From contig CANFKE010000029.1 of the NCBI GenBank assembly GCA_947447465.1, forward strand, positions 1 through 55,837: a stretch of DNA of 55,837 bases, in the 5' to 3' direction. Origin of the DNA: Chitinophagaceae bacterium. Its GTDB lineage: Bacteria > Bacteroidota > Bacteroidia > Chitinophagales > Chitinophagaceae. The translations under genes were made by a program, and so were the position numbers. Positions 35,444 to 44,226 of the stretch are shown here, piece by piece. The stretch's first letter is position 1; the number at the start of each line of letters is the position of its first letter. A model generated the notes under the pieces. The model was not told where the DNA came from. It was given only the letters and a program-made list of their open reading frames with translations, and made no database searches.

Positions 35444-36388
35444 ATGAACATCCCTGTAGTTGACCTCGCGGAATTTAACAGCGGCGATCCGCAGCGCAAA
35501 CAAAAGTTTGTAGAACAATTAGGTAAGGCCTTTGAAGAGACCGGCTTTGTAGCAGTAAAGAACCATACCATACCAGACCCTTTGATAGCCGACCTCTACG
35601 AATATGTACAGCAGTTTTTTAAACTAGACGGTGCAACAAAGGATAATTACGAGATACCGGGGCTTGCTGGTCAGCGCGGATTCACCTCTTTCGGAAAGGA
35701 ACATGCTAAAGGCTTTGATGCTCCCGACCTTAAAGAGTTTTTCCAGTTTGGACAGGAAGTGGAGGATAACGACCCTATTAAGGCAGAATATCCTGCCAAC
35801 ATTACCGTTACTGAGGTACCTAACTTTACGCCAACTTTATTGAAGGCATATCGTTCTTTCGAAGAATCTGGTAAAGCACTCCTGCAGGCTATTGCGCTTT
35901 ACCTCGGTCTCGACGAGAACTATTTCGATCAGTATGTGCACAATGGTAATTCTATACTGAGAGCTATATACTATCCACCTATCGTTAACGAACCAAAGTC
36001 GGCAATAAGGGCAGAACAGCACGAAGACATCAACCTCATTACTTTGTTGGTTGGCGCTTCTGCCGATGGTCTCGAAATATTGACAAAACAGCAGGAATGG
36101 CTGCCGGTAACTTCATTGCCGGAGCAGATCGTTGTTAATGTAGGTGATATGTTACAGCGCCTTACAAACAACAGGCTGAGATCTACCACTCACCGCGTAG
36201 TTAATCCTCCGCGCGAAAAATGGGCTACTCCTCGCTTCTCTATTCCGTTCTTCCTGCATCCTAAGAGCAAGATGAGCCTCGCTTGCCTGTCTTCTTGTAT
36301 CGATGCACAACACCCTAAGATGTATGAAGACTACACCGCAGGAGAATACCTCGATGAAAGACTTCGGGAGATAGGTCTTAAAAAATAA
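35444..36388 (+). CDS. 2-oxoglutarate/Fe(II) oxygenase, isopenicillin N synthase family
   Basis: The 314-residue enzyme has the double-stranded beta-helix of non-haem iron oxygenases. The metal triad is H193-x-D195 (EQHEDINL) and H250 (STTHRVVNP); R and S in PRFSIPFF (about 261-264) bind 2-oxoglutarate. An N-terminal DIOX_N region (VDLAEFNSGDPQ to GFVAVKNH) precedes it. The family covers hydroxylases, desaturases and plant-hormone-type oxygenases; the bacterial orthologues are mostly uncharacterised, and the substrate cannot be predicted. It is followed by a strong terminator and has no operon partner. Confidence 0.88.
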   Translation: MNIPVVDLAEFNSGDPQRKQKFVEQLGKAFEETGFVAVKNHTIPDPLIADLYEYVQQFFKLDGATKDNYEIPGLAGQRGFTSFGKEHAKGFDAPDLKEFFQFGQEVEDNDPIKAEYPANITVTEVPNFTPTLLKAYRSFEESGKALLQAIALYLGLDENYFDQYVHNGNSILRAIYYPPIVNEPKSAIRAEQHEDINLITLLVGASADGLEILTKQQEWLPVTSLPEQIVVNVGDMLQRLTNNRLRSTTHRVVNPPREKWATPRFSIPFFLHPKSKMSLACLSSCIDAQHPKMYEDYTAGEYLDERLREIGLKK

Positions 36389-36403
36389 TTATCCGTTAAT
36401 ACT

Positions 36404-36447
36404 AACAAAAGCCCTCAGACTTGCGTCCTTGTCTGGGGGCTTTTGTT
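36404..36447 (+). terminator. Terminator of the 2OG oxygenase gene
   Basis: A 17-bp stem with one G-T pair (36404-36420 with 36431-36447) has a GC-rich core and is closed by a 10-nt loop. The 3' arm carries TTTTGTT. Confidence 0.9.
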
Positions 36448-36522
36448 ATATAGTCCATCAACTTATTATATCATTTTACTTTTATAACTTCGCGCAAAAT
36501 GCGTTGTAAACCTTTTCAGCAT

Positions 36523-37557
36523 ATGAAGAAGATAATATTTTTAATATTAGCGATAGTCGGGGGAAATGTGGGTTCTTATGCTCAGGATACGCTCAAAGCT
36601 TTGGGTATCAACCCACTGGTCGGCGAAAGCTACCTGTCCATCACCTGCGATACCACCGGTGTCATGCCCGGCAATTCAGGAACAGGTATATTATGGGATT
36701 TTACCGGTCTTACCGCCACAGGTTGGGACACAGGCGTGGCCGTTACCTGCTCATCTACACCCAATTGCTCAATGTTTCCCGGCACTACTATTGCCATCAG
36801 ATCGCTCAGCGGACCTACCGTCAATTACGCCATTGCCAATAGCAGTGTATATAGCCAGAATGGTTACTACTATTCCTCTTCCCAGTATGCAACCTTCAGC
36901 GACCCGCTCGATCAGTTGCATTACCCGATGAGATATCTCGACAGTTTTACCGACTCTTACTCTGGTGTCATCACCTATGCCGTGTCATCATTGCCTATTA
37001 CTGCACATGAAAATGGTATTGCCAAGGTTGTTTGTGATGGTTCAGGCACATTGATGCTGCCCGGCGGAACAACGACCAATGTACTCAGAACACATAGCTA
37101 CCAACTCTATGTTGACAGTGCCTCTGTTTTTGGCATTGATACAGTTGCCAGTTTTGTCCTCAACACTTACACTTGGTACAAAAATGGCATCCACAGCCCG
37201 TTGCTTACCATCCTGTCATCAGATCAGATAGGCGGCAATCTCCACACCAAGATCGTTAGTTGGAGCCAGCATTACGCTCTCGATGTGGCTTCTGTAAATA
37301 GGCTCGGAAATTCTTTGGAATTATTCCCCAACCCCGCAAACAATGAACTGAACATCAGCTTCTCACAGCAAGTGAACGACCACATCAGGATCTCATTGAC
37401 CGATCTGCTGGGCCGTGAAGTAGCTGTCATTGCCGACAAGAACGCTCAAGGGGATATTCACCTGCAATACAATACATCTGCACTGCCTCGTGGCATGTAC
37501 TTCATTCGTTTACAGGCAGGTACAGAAACAGTGACCAGAAAAGTGACCCTACAATAA
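36523..37557 (+). CDS. T9SS-secreted protein of unknown function
   Basis: The start at ATG 36523 begins a signal peptide (MKKIIFLILAIVGGNVGSYA); an upstream ATG at 36499 would add eight polar residues and is less likely. The 344-residue product has a central beta-rich region of about 240 residues with G-I-L-W-D-F-T-G-L and repeated Thr/Ser strands. It ends in a type A sorting domain (about 265-344: LELFPNPANNELNISF, ISLTDLLGREVA, LPRGMYFIRLQAG). The central region resembles other Bacteroidota secreted proteins of unknown role and shows no enzyme motif. It should be exported by the type IX system. It has its own terminator. Confidence 0.85.
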   Translation: MKKIIFLILAIVGGNVGSYAQDTLKALGINPLVGESYLSITCDTTGVMPGNSGTGILWDFTGLTATGWDTGVAVTCSSTPNCSMFPGTTIAIRSLSGPTVNYAIANSSVYSQNGYYYSSSQYATFSDPLDQLHYPMRYLDSFTDSYSGVITYAVSSLPITAHENGIAKVVCDGSGTLMLPGGTTTNVLRTHSYQLYVDSASVFGIDTVASFVLNTYTWYKNGIHSPLLTILSSDQIGGNLHTKIVSWSQHYALDVASVNRLGNSLELFPNPANNELNISFSQQVNDHIRISLTDLLGREVAVIADKNAQGDIHLQYNTSALPRGMYFIRLQAGTETVTRKVTLQ

Positions 37558-37597
37558 GCAATACTTCATTGTTTCTATCAATGTCAGCTTTATACGT

Positions 37598-37632
37598 AAC
37601 GGCAGCCCCTCACATGGCTGCCGTTCATTTGT
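37598..37632 (+). terminator. Terminator of the T9SS protein gene
   Basis: A perfect 10-bp stem (37598-37607 with 37616-37625) with an 8-nt loop is followed by CATTTGTT. It sits directly ahead of the next promoter. Confidence 0.85.
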
Positions 37633-37662
37633 TACAAAGTGACCCTTTTTCCCTTATATTTG
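37628..37662 (+). promoter_or_regulatory. Promoter of the DUF4290-murA operon
   Basis: TTTG (37628-37631) is followed after 23 nt by TATATTTG (37655-37662). The -7 part is exact and the spacing is at the upper limit. The leader before ATG 37776 is about 105 nt and contains a 7-codon open frame starting at 37671. Confidence 0.55.
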
Positions 37663-37775
37663 CTTTTGACATGTACTCTTTGGCATTACAATAGTCCGGG
37701 ATCACGTCAATATCTAATAATAATACACGCTCCGGACGGCCCGTTTTCCTGCTGCCGGAAACAATAATTGTAACG

Positions 37776-38528
37776 ATGGAATATAATACCTCGCGCACCC
37801 AGTTGCTCATGCCTGAATATGGCCGCAACGTGCAGAAAATGATAGAATACCTTACTACTGTAGAAGATAAGGCCAAAAGATTGAAGAACGCTGAGGTGAT
37901 CATAGAACTGATGGGTACACTTAACCCGCATCTGAAGACCATCGAAGATTATAAACATAAACTATGGGATCATCTTTATCAGATGACCGGCTTCAATCTG
38001 GAGGTCGATTCTCCCTACCCGCCACCAACTCCTGAGGTCGTATTCAAAAAACCGGAAGTGCTCGCATACCCTAAAAAAAGTATGGAGAACAGACATCTGG
38101 GAAAGAATATCACACAATTGCTGGAAAGAGCGCTTGTAGAACAAGATCCGGATAAACGTCAGGGATTGACGCAGACCATTGGCTACTATATGAAGCTGGC
38201 TTACGGCAACTGGCATAAAGAACCGGTTCACGATGATATGATCAAGAGTGAACTGAGAGAACTGAGCGGTGGCCTGCTGCAATATGAGACAGGTGGATAC
38301 CGTGTTCAATATGATAGCCCTAGACCGGCTTTCAAACAAAATAATAACCGCAACAACAATAATCGCAACTTCAAAGGCACGCAGGGCAATAATCAGCAGG
38401 GTGGACAACCTCGCCAGAACAATTTCCGCGACAGAGATAACAATGGTGGTGCTCAGGGAAATAGCGGCGGTTATAACAAGTTCAAAAACAACAAGTTCAA
38501 GAACAACAAGAATAAAAACAACGGATAA
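37776..38528 (+). CDS. DUF4290 protein with Asn/Gly/Arg-rich tail
   Basis: Residues 1 to about 175 of this 250-residue protein are the helical DUF4290 domain (MEYNTSRTQLLMPEYGRNVQ at the start, LNPHLKTIEDYKHKLWDHL). It is conserved in Bacteroidota, usually just upstream of murA, and of unknown function. The remaining 70 residues are low complexity, rich in N, G, R, Q and K (RNNNNRNFKGTQGNNQQGG, then KFKNNKFKNNK), like the tails of RNA-binding proteins. It is 97 bp upstream of murA in the same direction. Constant linkage to murA suggests a role connected with cell-wall synthesis or its control, which is inference only. Confidence 0.88.
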   Translation: MEYNTSRTQLLMPEYGRNVQKMIEYLTTVEDKAKRLKNAEVIIELMGTLNPHLKTIEDYKHKLWDHLYQMTGFNLEVDSPYPPPTPEVVFKKPEVLAYPKKSMENRHLGKNITQLLERALVEQDPDKRQGLTQTIGYYMKLAYGNWHKEPVHDDMIKSELRELSGGLLQYETGGYRVQYDSPRPAFKQNNNRNNNNRNFKGTQGNNQQGGQPRQNNFRDRDNNGGAQGNSGGYNKFKNNKFKNNKNKNNG

Positions 38529-38625
38529 TATCGGGCTATGATGGTCTCAGATCATCTTTTCGATCATTACTCATCAGTTGGCGACTACCATAAGAGGCAT
38601 TAACTTTTACTATTTACTTTTCAGC

Positions 38626-39930
38626 ATGAATGCGTTTGAAATAAGGGGAGGCAACAAGCTTAGCGGATCAATTACTCCTCAGGGGGCAAAAAATGAAGCA
38701 TTGCAGGTATTGTGCGCTGTGCTCCTTACAGATGCGCCGGTCACGTTGAAAAATGTACCGGATATCATTGATGTCAATACCCTCATCGAGTTGCTCGGGG
38801 ATATGGGTGTTAAAGTATCTCGCCCTCAGCCCAATACAGTTATCCTGCAGGCCGATGGCATTGACCCGGACTATTTCAACACACACGCATTCAAAAAGAA
38901 ATCCGGCAAGCTGCGCGGCACGGTTATGCTCGCAGGTCCTATGCTGGCTCGTTTCAGAAAGGCTTATATCCCTCAGCCGGGTGGCGATAAGATCGGCCGC
39001 CGCAGGCTCGACACACACATTCTCGGTTTCGAGAAAATGGGCGTAGCTTTTGACTATGATGCCGAAAACCAGATGTTCTCGCTCAATGGCAATGACCTGC
39101 ATGGCGCTCGTATCCTGATGGAAGAACCCTCAGTAACTGGTACCGCCAACCTGCTCATGGCAGCAGTTCTTGCCGACGGCATGACTACCATCTACAATGC
39201 CGCTTGCGAACCTTATGTACAGCAGCTATGCCTTATGCTCAACAGCATGGGCGCTAAGATCACCGGTATCAGCTCCAATCTCCTCATAGTTGAGGGGGTA
39301 AAGTCGCTTGGTGGCTGCACACATACACTGCTTGCCGACATGATAGAGGTAGGTTCTTTCATTGGTCTTGCCGCTATGACACAGAGCGAACTCACCATTA
39401 AGAATGTTGGTATTGAGTCTTTGGGCATCATACCCGATGTATTCAGAAGACTGGGTATAGAACTTTCCATTAATGGCGACGACATTCATATCCCTGCTCA
39501 GGAACACTACCGCATTCATAAATTCATAGATGGTTCTATTCTTACTGTTTATGATCATCCTTGGCCCGGCTTCACCCCCGATCTGATCAGCATCATGCTG
39601 GTAGTGGCCACTCAGGCCAAAGGCACTGTGCTCATTCACCAGAAGATGTTCGAAAGCCGACTGTTCTTCGTCGATAAACTCATCGAGATGGGTGCTCAGA
39701 TAGTCCTCTGCGATCCTCACCGCGCTGTTGTCATAGGCCTCGATAAGCAGCAATCGCTGAGAGGTATCAATATGGTATCCCCCGATATCCGTGCGGGTGT
39801 GGCGCTCCTTATCGCGGCACTCTCTGCCACAGGCAAAAGCACTATACAGAACATACATCAGATAGATAGAGGCTATGAACGTATCGACGAACGACTGAAC
39901 GCTCTCGGCGCCGATATCAAAAGAATTTAA
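38626..39930 (+). CDS. murA: UDP-N-acetylglucosamine 1-carboxyvinyltransferase, Asp-type active site
   Basis: MurA transfers enolpyruvate from PEP to UDP-GlcNAc, the first committed step of peptidoglycan synthesis. The start ATG 38626 matches the family N-terminus (MNAFEIRGGNKLSGSI, with the catalytic K in GAKNEAL). The frame is open to 38578, but the upstream residues have no homology. The 434-residue length is normal. The loop that carries the fosfomycin-sensitive cysteine in E. coli (C115) reads QPGGDKIGRRRLDTH here, with D121 in its place. The same substitution occurs in other fosfomycin-resistant MurA enzymes (Mycobacterium, Chlamydia). It is the second gene of the DUF4290-murA unit. Confidence 0.96.
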   Translation: MNAFEIRGGNKLSGSITPQGAKNEALQVLCAVLLTDAPVTLKNVPDIIDVNTLIELLGDMGVKVSRPQPNTVILQADGIDPDYFNTHAFKKKSGKLRGTVMLAGPMLARFRKAYIPQPGGDKIGRRRLDTHILGFEKMGVAFDYDAENQMFSLNGNDLHGARILMEEPSVTGTANLLMAAVLADGMTTIYNAACEPYVQQLCLMLNSMGAKITGISSNLLIVEGVKSLGGCTHTLLADMIEVGSFIGLAAMTQSELTIKNVGIESLGIIPDVFRRLGIELSINGDDIHIPAQEHYRIHKFIDGSILTVYDHPWPGFTPDLISIMLVVATQAKGTVLIHQKMFESRLFFVDKLIEMGAQIVLCDPHRAVVIGLDKQQSLRGINMVSPDIRAGVALLIAALSATGKSTIQNIHQIDRGYERIDERLNALGADIKRI

Positions 39931-40001
39931 CACATCTGCTGTACTATTTCATTGCATACCCTTTAAAGAATAACTACCTTTAATGTGCAAATTCATAGCG
40001 T

Positions 40002-40436
40002 ATGGAGTCTCGTTGCAAAAAAATAGTATCCGCACTATTAGTTGTTATGTTCCCCGCATTTGCATTGGCCGAAGCGGGTGAATTCCGTGAAAATCTTTCA
40101 GCAGAGATATTGGCCATATCGGTATTTAATGGCATCCTGTTTGTTACTTCATTGATCTCTGTTATTCAGTTTTTCCTTAAAGACGGCCACAATCGTACAC
40201 CTTTTCAGTTATTCAATATCATTTTTGCCATCCTTTTCTATGGCCTCGGACTTTCCTTTCTTCTCCACCACAAAGATTATTTCGATGGGTTTGGTGCGCT
40301 CAACAATAAGGAGGCACTCATAAAATACTTCTTCGACAGGGACCTCATCAATTGGATAAAATTACTCATTCCCGTAGCCGTTGTGCTCAATATCATTTAC
40401 CTGTATAAAAATGCAGGCAAATATTATCTGGAATAA
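40002..40436 (+). CDS. Membrane protein of unknown function
   Basis: The 144-residue protein has a signal peptide (KIVSALLVVMFPAFALAEAG) and then three hydrophobic segments (about 36-60, 72-88 and 120-138). The intervening loops contain KDGHNRTPFQL and HHKDYFDGFGALNNKEALIKYFFDRD. I recognise no family. It lies 71 bp after murA in the same direction, with a near-consensus -7 element (TACCTTTA) at 39975-39982, so it may have its own promoter. A strong terminator follows. Confidence 0.6.
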   Translation: MESRCKKIVSALLVVMFPAFALAEAGEFRENLSAEILAISVFNGILFVTSLISVIQFFLKDGHNRTPFQLFNIIFAILFYGLGLSFLLHHKDYFDGFGALNNKEALIKYFFDRDLINWIKLLIPVAVVLNIIYLYKNAGKYYLE

Positions 40437-40467
40437 GATCATGATCACACAATAGCTTGCTCAATAT

Positions 40468-40507
40468 TGAGAAGGGGTTTGCAGACATATCTGCAAACCC
40501 CTTCTCA
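40468..40507. terminator. Terminator between convergent genes
   Basis: A perfect 18-bp inverted repeat (40468-40485 with 40490-40507) has loop CATA and is followed by TTTTTC on the plus strand. It can serve the membrane protein gene and, less well, the opposing DUF1569 gene. Confidence 0.92.
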
Positions 40508-40531
40508 TTTTTCATTTTTATTTAAGAACGC

Positions 40532-40990
40532 TTACACACCAAACTGACTCAGGTGATGATCAAGGTGTTTATATAGCATATTGTTCCATTCCAGCTTAGT
40601 AAGCGGTCCGAAAGAATGCGATTCTTTATTATCAAAATGTGCTATTCCCATCTGCTCCGTCTTATTCAGATAAGCGATCAACCTGGCTTTCTCTGTCTCA
40701 AACACCTTAGGATCTGTGATCAGAAAGGCTGGTGCTGTTCTGGAATTATGTTTATACGGGGTCTCACTCACCACTGTATTCTTGACAAATGCTTTCAATA
40801 AAAATCTGGCAAATGCTCCCGGCTTAGGATGCTTGTCTTCATACATCATTTCATACGTTACGCAGCAATGTGCCAGCATCTGCGATACGTTCATCTTACC
40901 CCATTTGGGCTGCGTATCTGCCTGCAGTTTATTGATCCGTTCTATGACCCCATCGGTCACACTGCGGGTAAAAATATTAGGTAAAGCCAT
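40532..40990 (-). CDS. DUF1569/DinB-like protein
   Basis: The 152-residue helical protein fits the DUF1569 branch of the DinB/YfiT-like four-helix fold. It has KWGKMNVSQMLAHCC with a conserved His (about residue 41) in the first helix pair, and KHLDHHLSQFG with further His residues near the C-terminus. These histidines form a metal site in DinB-like enzymes, some of which are thiol transferases. It has no signal peptide and is probably cytoplasmic. The substrate is unknown. The TPR kinase gene ends 39 bp upstream, so the two may be cotranscribed. Confidence 0.75.
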   Translation of the reverse strand: MALPNIFTRSVTDGVIERINKLQADTQPKWGKMNVSQMLAHCCVTYEMMYEDKHPKPGAFARFLLKAFVKNTVVSETPYKHNSRTAPAFLITDPKVFETEKARLIAYLNKTEQMGIAHFDNKESHSFGPLTKLEWNNMLYKHLDHHLSQFGV

Positions 40991-41029
40991 CTCTTATTTT
41001 TGTGTGAAAGATAAAACTAATAATATATT

Positions 41030-43006
41030 CTAAGTATTTAATGTGCTCTGTTTTTTCACCGACACATAAAAAGTACTGCCTTTGCCAGGTTCGCTGGCAG
41101 CCCAGATATCTCCACCGTTCTTTACGGCAAATTCCTTACACAACATCAGGCCTATACCTGTTCCCTTCTCATTCGCAGTGCCCATCTTACTGTTGAAGGG
41201 TTCAAATATTTTCCTCAGCCTTTCTTCATCAATACCCACCCCGGTGTCTTTGATGGCAAACACCACATATCCGGGCTTGGAATGTTCATCTGCAGAAAAC
41301 GATATCTGCCCTTTTACACCGGTAAACTTAATGGCATTACCAAAAAGATTCCTGATAATGAAATCGAAATGATTAGGATCAGCATACACAGACAGATCTT
41401 CCGGTATATTGTCCGTTACGGTTATCTCCTTATCCGATGCCGCTATTTTCCTCAGCTCTATCGCCTGCACTACATATTGTTTTGCAAAAAATCGCTCAGG
41501 TACTGTATTGAGACCATTCATCAGCGACTGCCCCCAGTATAGTAGCTTATCCAATGTTTCTACTGTTGCCTTCGTATGCTCTCTCAAGCTGTCTATCAAA
41601 TATTTCCGCTCTTCCTCCGGCATTGTTTCATCATCTACTATTTCCAGTATTGTAGGTATTCTGGCTACTGGCCACCTCAGGTCATGACCAATGATAGAGA
41701 ATAGTTTATTCTTCGTATTGCTCAACTCTATGAGCTCGGCCTCATGCTTCACCAGCTTCACATTCAGCTTCCTGGTATTGATATAAAAACATACAAGGGT
41801 CATCAGAACTGCAATAAGACCTATGGAAATGGAAATGATAACATTTCGTTGCCTGGAGATCTCTTCTATTCTGATGTTCGATTTTTCCAGTTCATATACC
41901 GCACCCATAGCCGTTATTTCCTTCAGCCTGTTTACCCTTGCCAGACTATCCTCTATTATTTGGTATTGTTTTAGTGCCGCTATCGATTCCTTCAGATCAC
42001 CCTTTTGCTCATAGATACCCGATATAGCTTTATATATATCCCGCTTCAGCGACTTACTACGCAAATGCTCACTGATCGCCAGTGCTTCATTAGCACAGCT
42101 CAACGCTTTCTCTACATCTGTTTTAGTAAGCATGGTAGCCATTTGCAGCAGAATGTCTGCTTGCGCCTCGGGCATCTTTTTCTCTACCGCTATTGTTAGG
42201 CCTTTATTCAGGTATTCCATAGCTTTGGAAGCATCCCCCTGATCATTATAAAAGCTTCCCAGATAATTCAGACTTTCTACATGAGACGACATGAATTCAG
42301 GCTTATCACTGATCTTTACATTCTCATTGAAATATTCCAATGCCTTGGCCATATTGCCGGTCATAACGTACTGTATGCCTATATAATTGTAGAGCGATAT
42401 GGTCAGGTCTGAAACAGGTAGTTTTTTACTCACTTCTTCTGCCCGGGATAAGTATTTTTGGGAATGGACAGTATCTCCGTTCAATAAATAAAGACAGCCG
42501 AGATTCATATTGGCTACCATTGTGCCCTCTATGTCTGTTTTTAAACTGTCATAGATTTTCAATGAAGTAAGCAGATGAGACATCGCTGTTTCATAATTGC
42601 CCAGTGTAGCCTCTATTGCTCCATAGCTATTATTCATTGCAGCCACACCATTAGGATTGTGCAACTCACTATATAGCTTCAGCGCATAAGACACGCGGTG
42701 TTTGGCCAGTTCCATTCTGCCTTGCAGTTGATCTATCTTGGCCAATTGCTCTATCATCAATGCTTCTCCTGCCAATGACCTTGCAGCCACCATTGCCTGC
42801 AGCCCCTTCTCTCCGTAATAATAGGCCGAATCAATATTTACAGGCTTAAAGTACCTGATCACCTTTGTATAGGCCGCAGCTTTCTGCGTATCAGATGTGC
42901 TGTGTTCAATGCTTGCACGCAATGCTGCTATCTCCTGCCCATGGCTATTCATTGCAGCAAAAACAAAGATGAGTAATAGTATTTTCAGGGATATGCTATA
43001 ATTCAT
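41030..43006 (-). CDS. TPR-containing sensor histidine kinase
   Basis: The 658-residue protein has a signal peptide (about 1-23). About seven to eight tetratricopeptide repeats fill the periplasmic part (about 60-370), with recognisable units such as LGNYETAMSHLLTSLKIYDS and GNMAKALEYFNENVKI. One membrane helix follows at about 388-410 (VIISISIGLIAVLMTLVCFY). The kinase starts with phospho-acceptor H441 in SIIGHDLRWPV, then the ATPase with N box IIRNLFGNAIKF, DTGVGIDEE and GTGIGLMLC. There is no receiver domain and no response regulator beside it. TPR sensors of this type are common in Bacteroidota; the ligand is unknown. It is divergent from bioB, so the 212 bp between may hold both promoters. 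Confidence 0.9.
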   Translation of the reverse strand: MNYSISLKILLLIFVFAAMNSHGQEIAALRASIEHSTSDTQKAAAYTKVIRYFKPVNIDSAYYYGEKGLQAMVAARSLAGEALMIEQLAKIDQLQGRMELAKHRVSYALKLYSELHNPNGVAAMNNSYGAIEATLGNYETAMSHLLTSLKIYDSLKTDIEGTMVANMNLGCLYLLNGDTVHSQKYLSRAEEVSKKLPVSDLTISLYNYIGIQYVMTGNMAKALEYFNENVKISDKPEFMSSHVESLNYLGSFYNDQGDASKAMEYLNKGLTIAVEKKMPEAQADILLQMATMLTKTDVEKALSCANEALAISEHLRSKSLKRDIYKAISGIYEQKGDLKESIAALKQYQIIEDSLARVNRLKEITAMGAVYELEKSNIRIEEISRQRNVIISISIGLIAVLMTLVCFYINTRKLNVKLVKHEAELIELSNTKNKLFSIIGHDLRWPVARIPTILEIVDDETMPEEERKYLIDSLREHTKATVETLDKLLYWGQSLMNGLNTVPERFFAKQYVVQAIELRKIAASDKEITVTDNIPEDLSVYADPNHFDFIIRNLFGNAIKFTGVKGQISFSADEHSKPGYVVFAIKDTGVGIDEERLRKIFEPFNSKMGTANEKGTGIGLMLCKEFAVKNGGDIWAASEPGKGSTFYVSVKKQSTLNT

Positions 43007-43218
43007 GGGATATCTGTGGCCGTCAAAAAGATAAATGGATACTGATCACGTGTTGAACAAATAATCCACTGTTCCGAAAGGTAATACTAAATAATGTAGT
43101 TTTTACATATTAAGAACATACTTCAATCATAAAAAAGATATACGACCCCGCTCAAACTCAAAAATTTTAAATAGTCCCCAAAAACAAATAGTTTCGCTTT
43201 TTTAAAGGATATAATTAT

Positions 43219-44226
43219 ATGAGTACTATCCGCCATAACTGGACAAAAGAAGAAATTAAAGCCATTTACAATAAGCCGTTACTTCCACTGGTCCTGGAAG
43301 CGGCCAATGTGCACAACCAGAATCACGTTTTCGGAGAAGTACAGATCAGCAGTCTGCTTTCTGTAAAAACGGGTGGTTGCTCTGAAGACTGCGCTTATTG
43401 CCCGCAGGCCGCTCGCTATAATACAGGAGTAGAAGTGCACGCACTGATGAAGACATCTGATGTGGTAAAGGCGGCTGAAAATGCTAAGGCTGGTGGCGCA
43501 TCTCGTTTTTGCATGGGTGCTGCTTGGAGAGAAGTAAGAGACAACAGGGATTTCGACCGTATCATCGAAATGGTGAAGGCGGTTAACACCCTCGACATGG
43601 AAGTATGCTGCACTTTAGGTATGCTCACAGATAGTCAGGCCGAAAGATTGGCTGAAGCGGGTCTCTATGCTTACAACCACAACGTCGATACATCTGAAGA
43701 GCATTATGGTGAAGTGATCACTACCCGCACTTACGATGACAGGTTGAACACGCTTTCTAATGTTAGAAAAGCCGGTATATCTGTTTGTAGCGGTGGTATC
43801 ATTGGCCTTGGCGAAAAAGATGACGACCGCGTAGGTATGCTCTTCACATTGGCCAACCTGCCGCAGCATCCTGAGTCTGTGCCTATCAACACACTGGTAC
43901 CGGTAGCAGGTACACCTCTGGCAGAGAACAACAAAGTTCCTTTCGATCAGTTGGTTCGTATGATCGCAACTGCTCGTATAGTAATGCCTAAGTCTGCTGT
44001 GCGTTTGTCTGCAGGCCGTTTGGCACTCTCTGTTGCAGAGCAGGCAATGTGCTTTATGGCCGGCGCCAATTCTATTTTCGCAGGCGATAAATTGCTCACT
44101 ACCCCTAATCCTGAATTCAACAGCGATATGGAAATGTTCTCTTTGCTCGGTCTTGCGCCAAAAGCTGCTTTCGCCGATCCTAATCCAAGGAGTGTAAAGA
44201 ACGCATTGCAGAATGAACCCGCTTGA
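43219..44226 (+). CDS. bioB: Biotin synthase
   Basis: BioB inserts sulfur into dethiobiotin, the last step of biotin synthesis, using S-adenosylmethionine radical chemistry. The [4Fe-4S] motif C54-x3-C58-x2-C61 is seen in GGCSEDCAYCPQA. Conserved residues of the [2Fe-2S] site (MEVCCTLGML and RLSAGR) are present. The 335 residues are of normal length. It overlaps bioF by 14 bp, so the two are translationally linked. bioA and bioD are not in the window. Confidence 0.97.
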   Translation: MSTIRHNWTKEEIKAIYNKPLLPLVLEAANVHNQNHVFGEVQISSLLSVKTGGCSEDCAYCPQAARYNTGVEVHALMKTSDVVKAAENAKAGGASRFCMGAAWREVRDNRDFDRIIEMVKAVNTLDMEVCCTLGMLTDSQAERLAEAGLYAYNHNVDTSEEHYGEVITTRTYDDRLNTLSNVRKAGISVCSGGIIGLGEKDDDRVGMLFTLANLPQHPESVPINTLVPVAGTPLAENNKVPFDQLVRMIATARIVMPKSAVRLSAGRLALSVAEQAMCFMAGANSIFAGDKLLTTPNPEFNSDMEMFSLLGLAPKAAFADPNPRSVKNALQNEPA

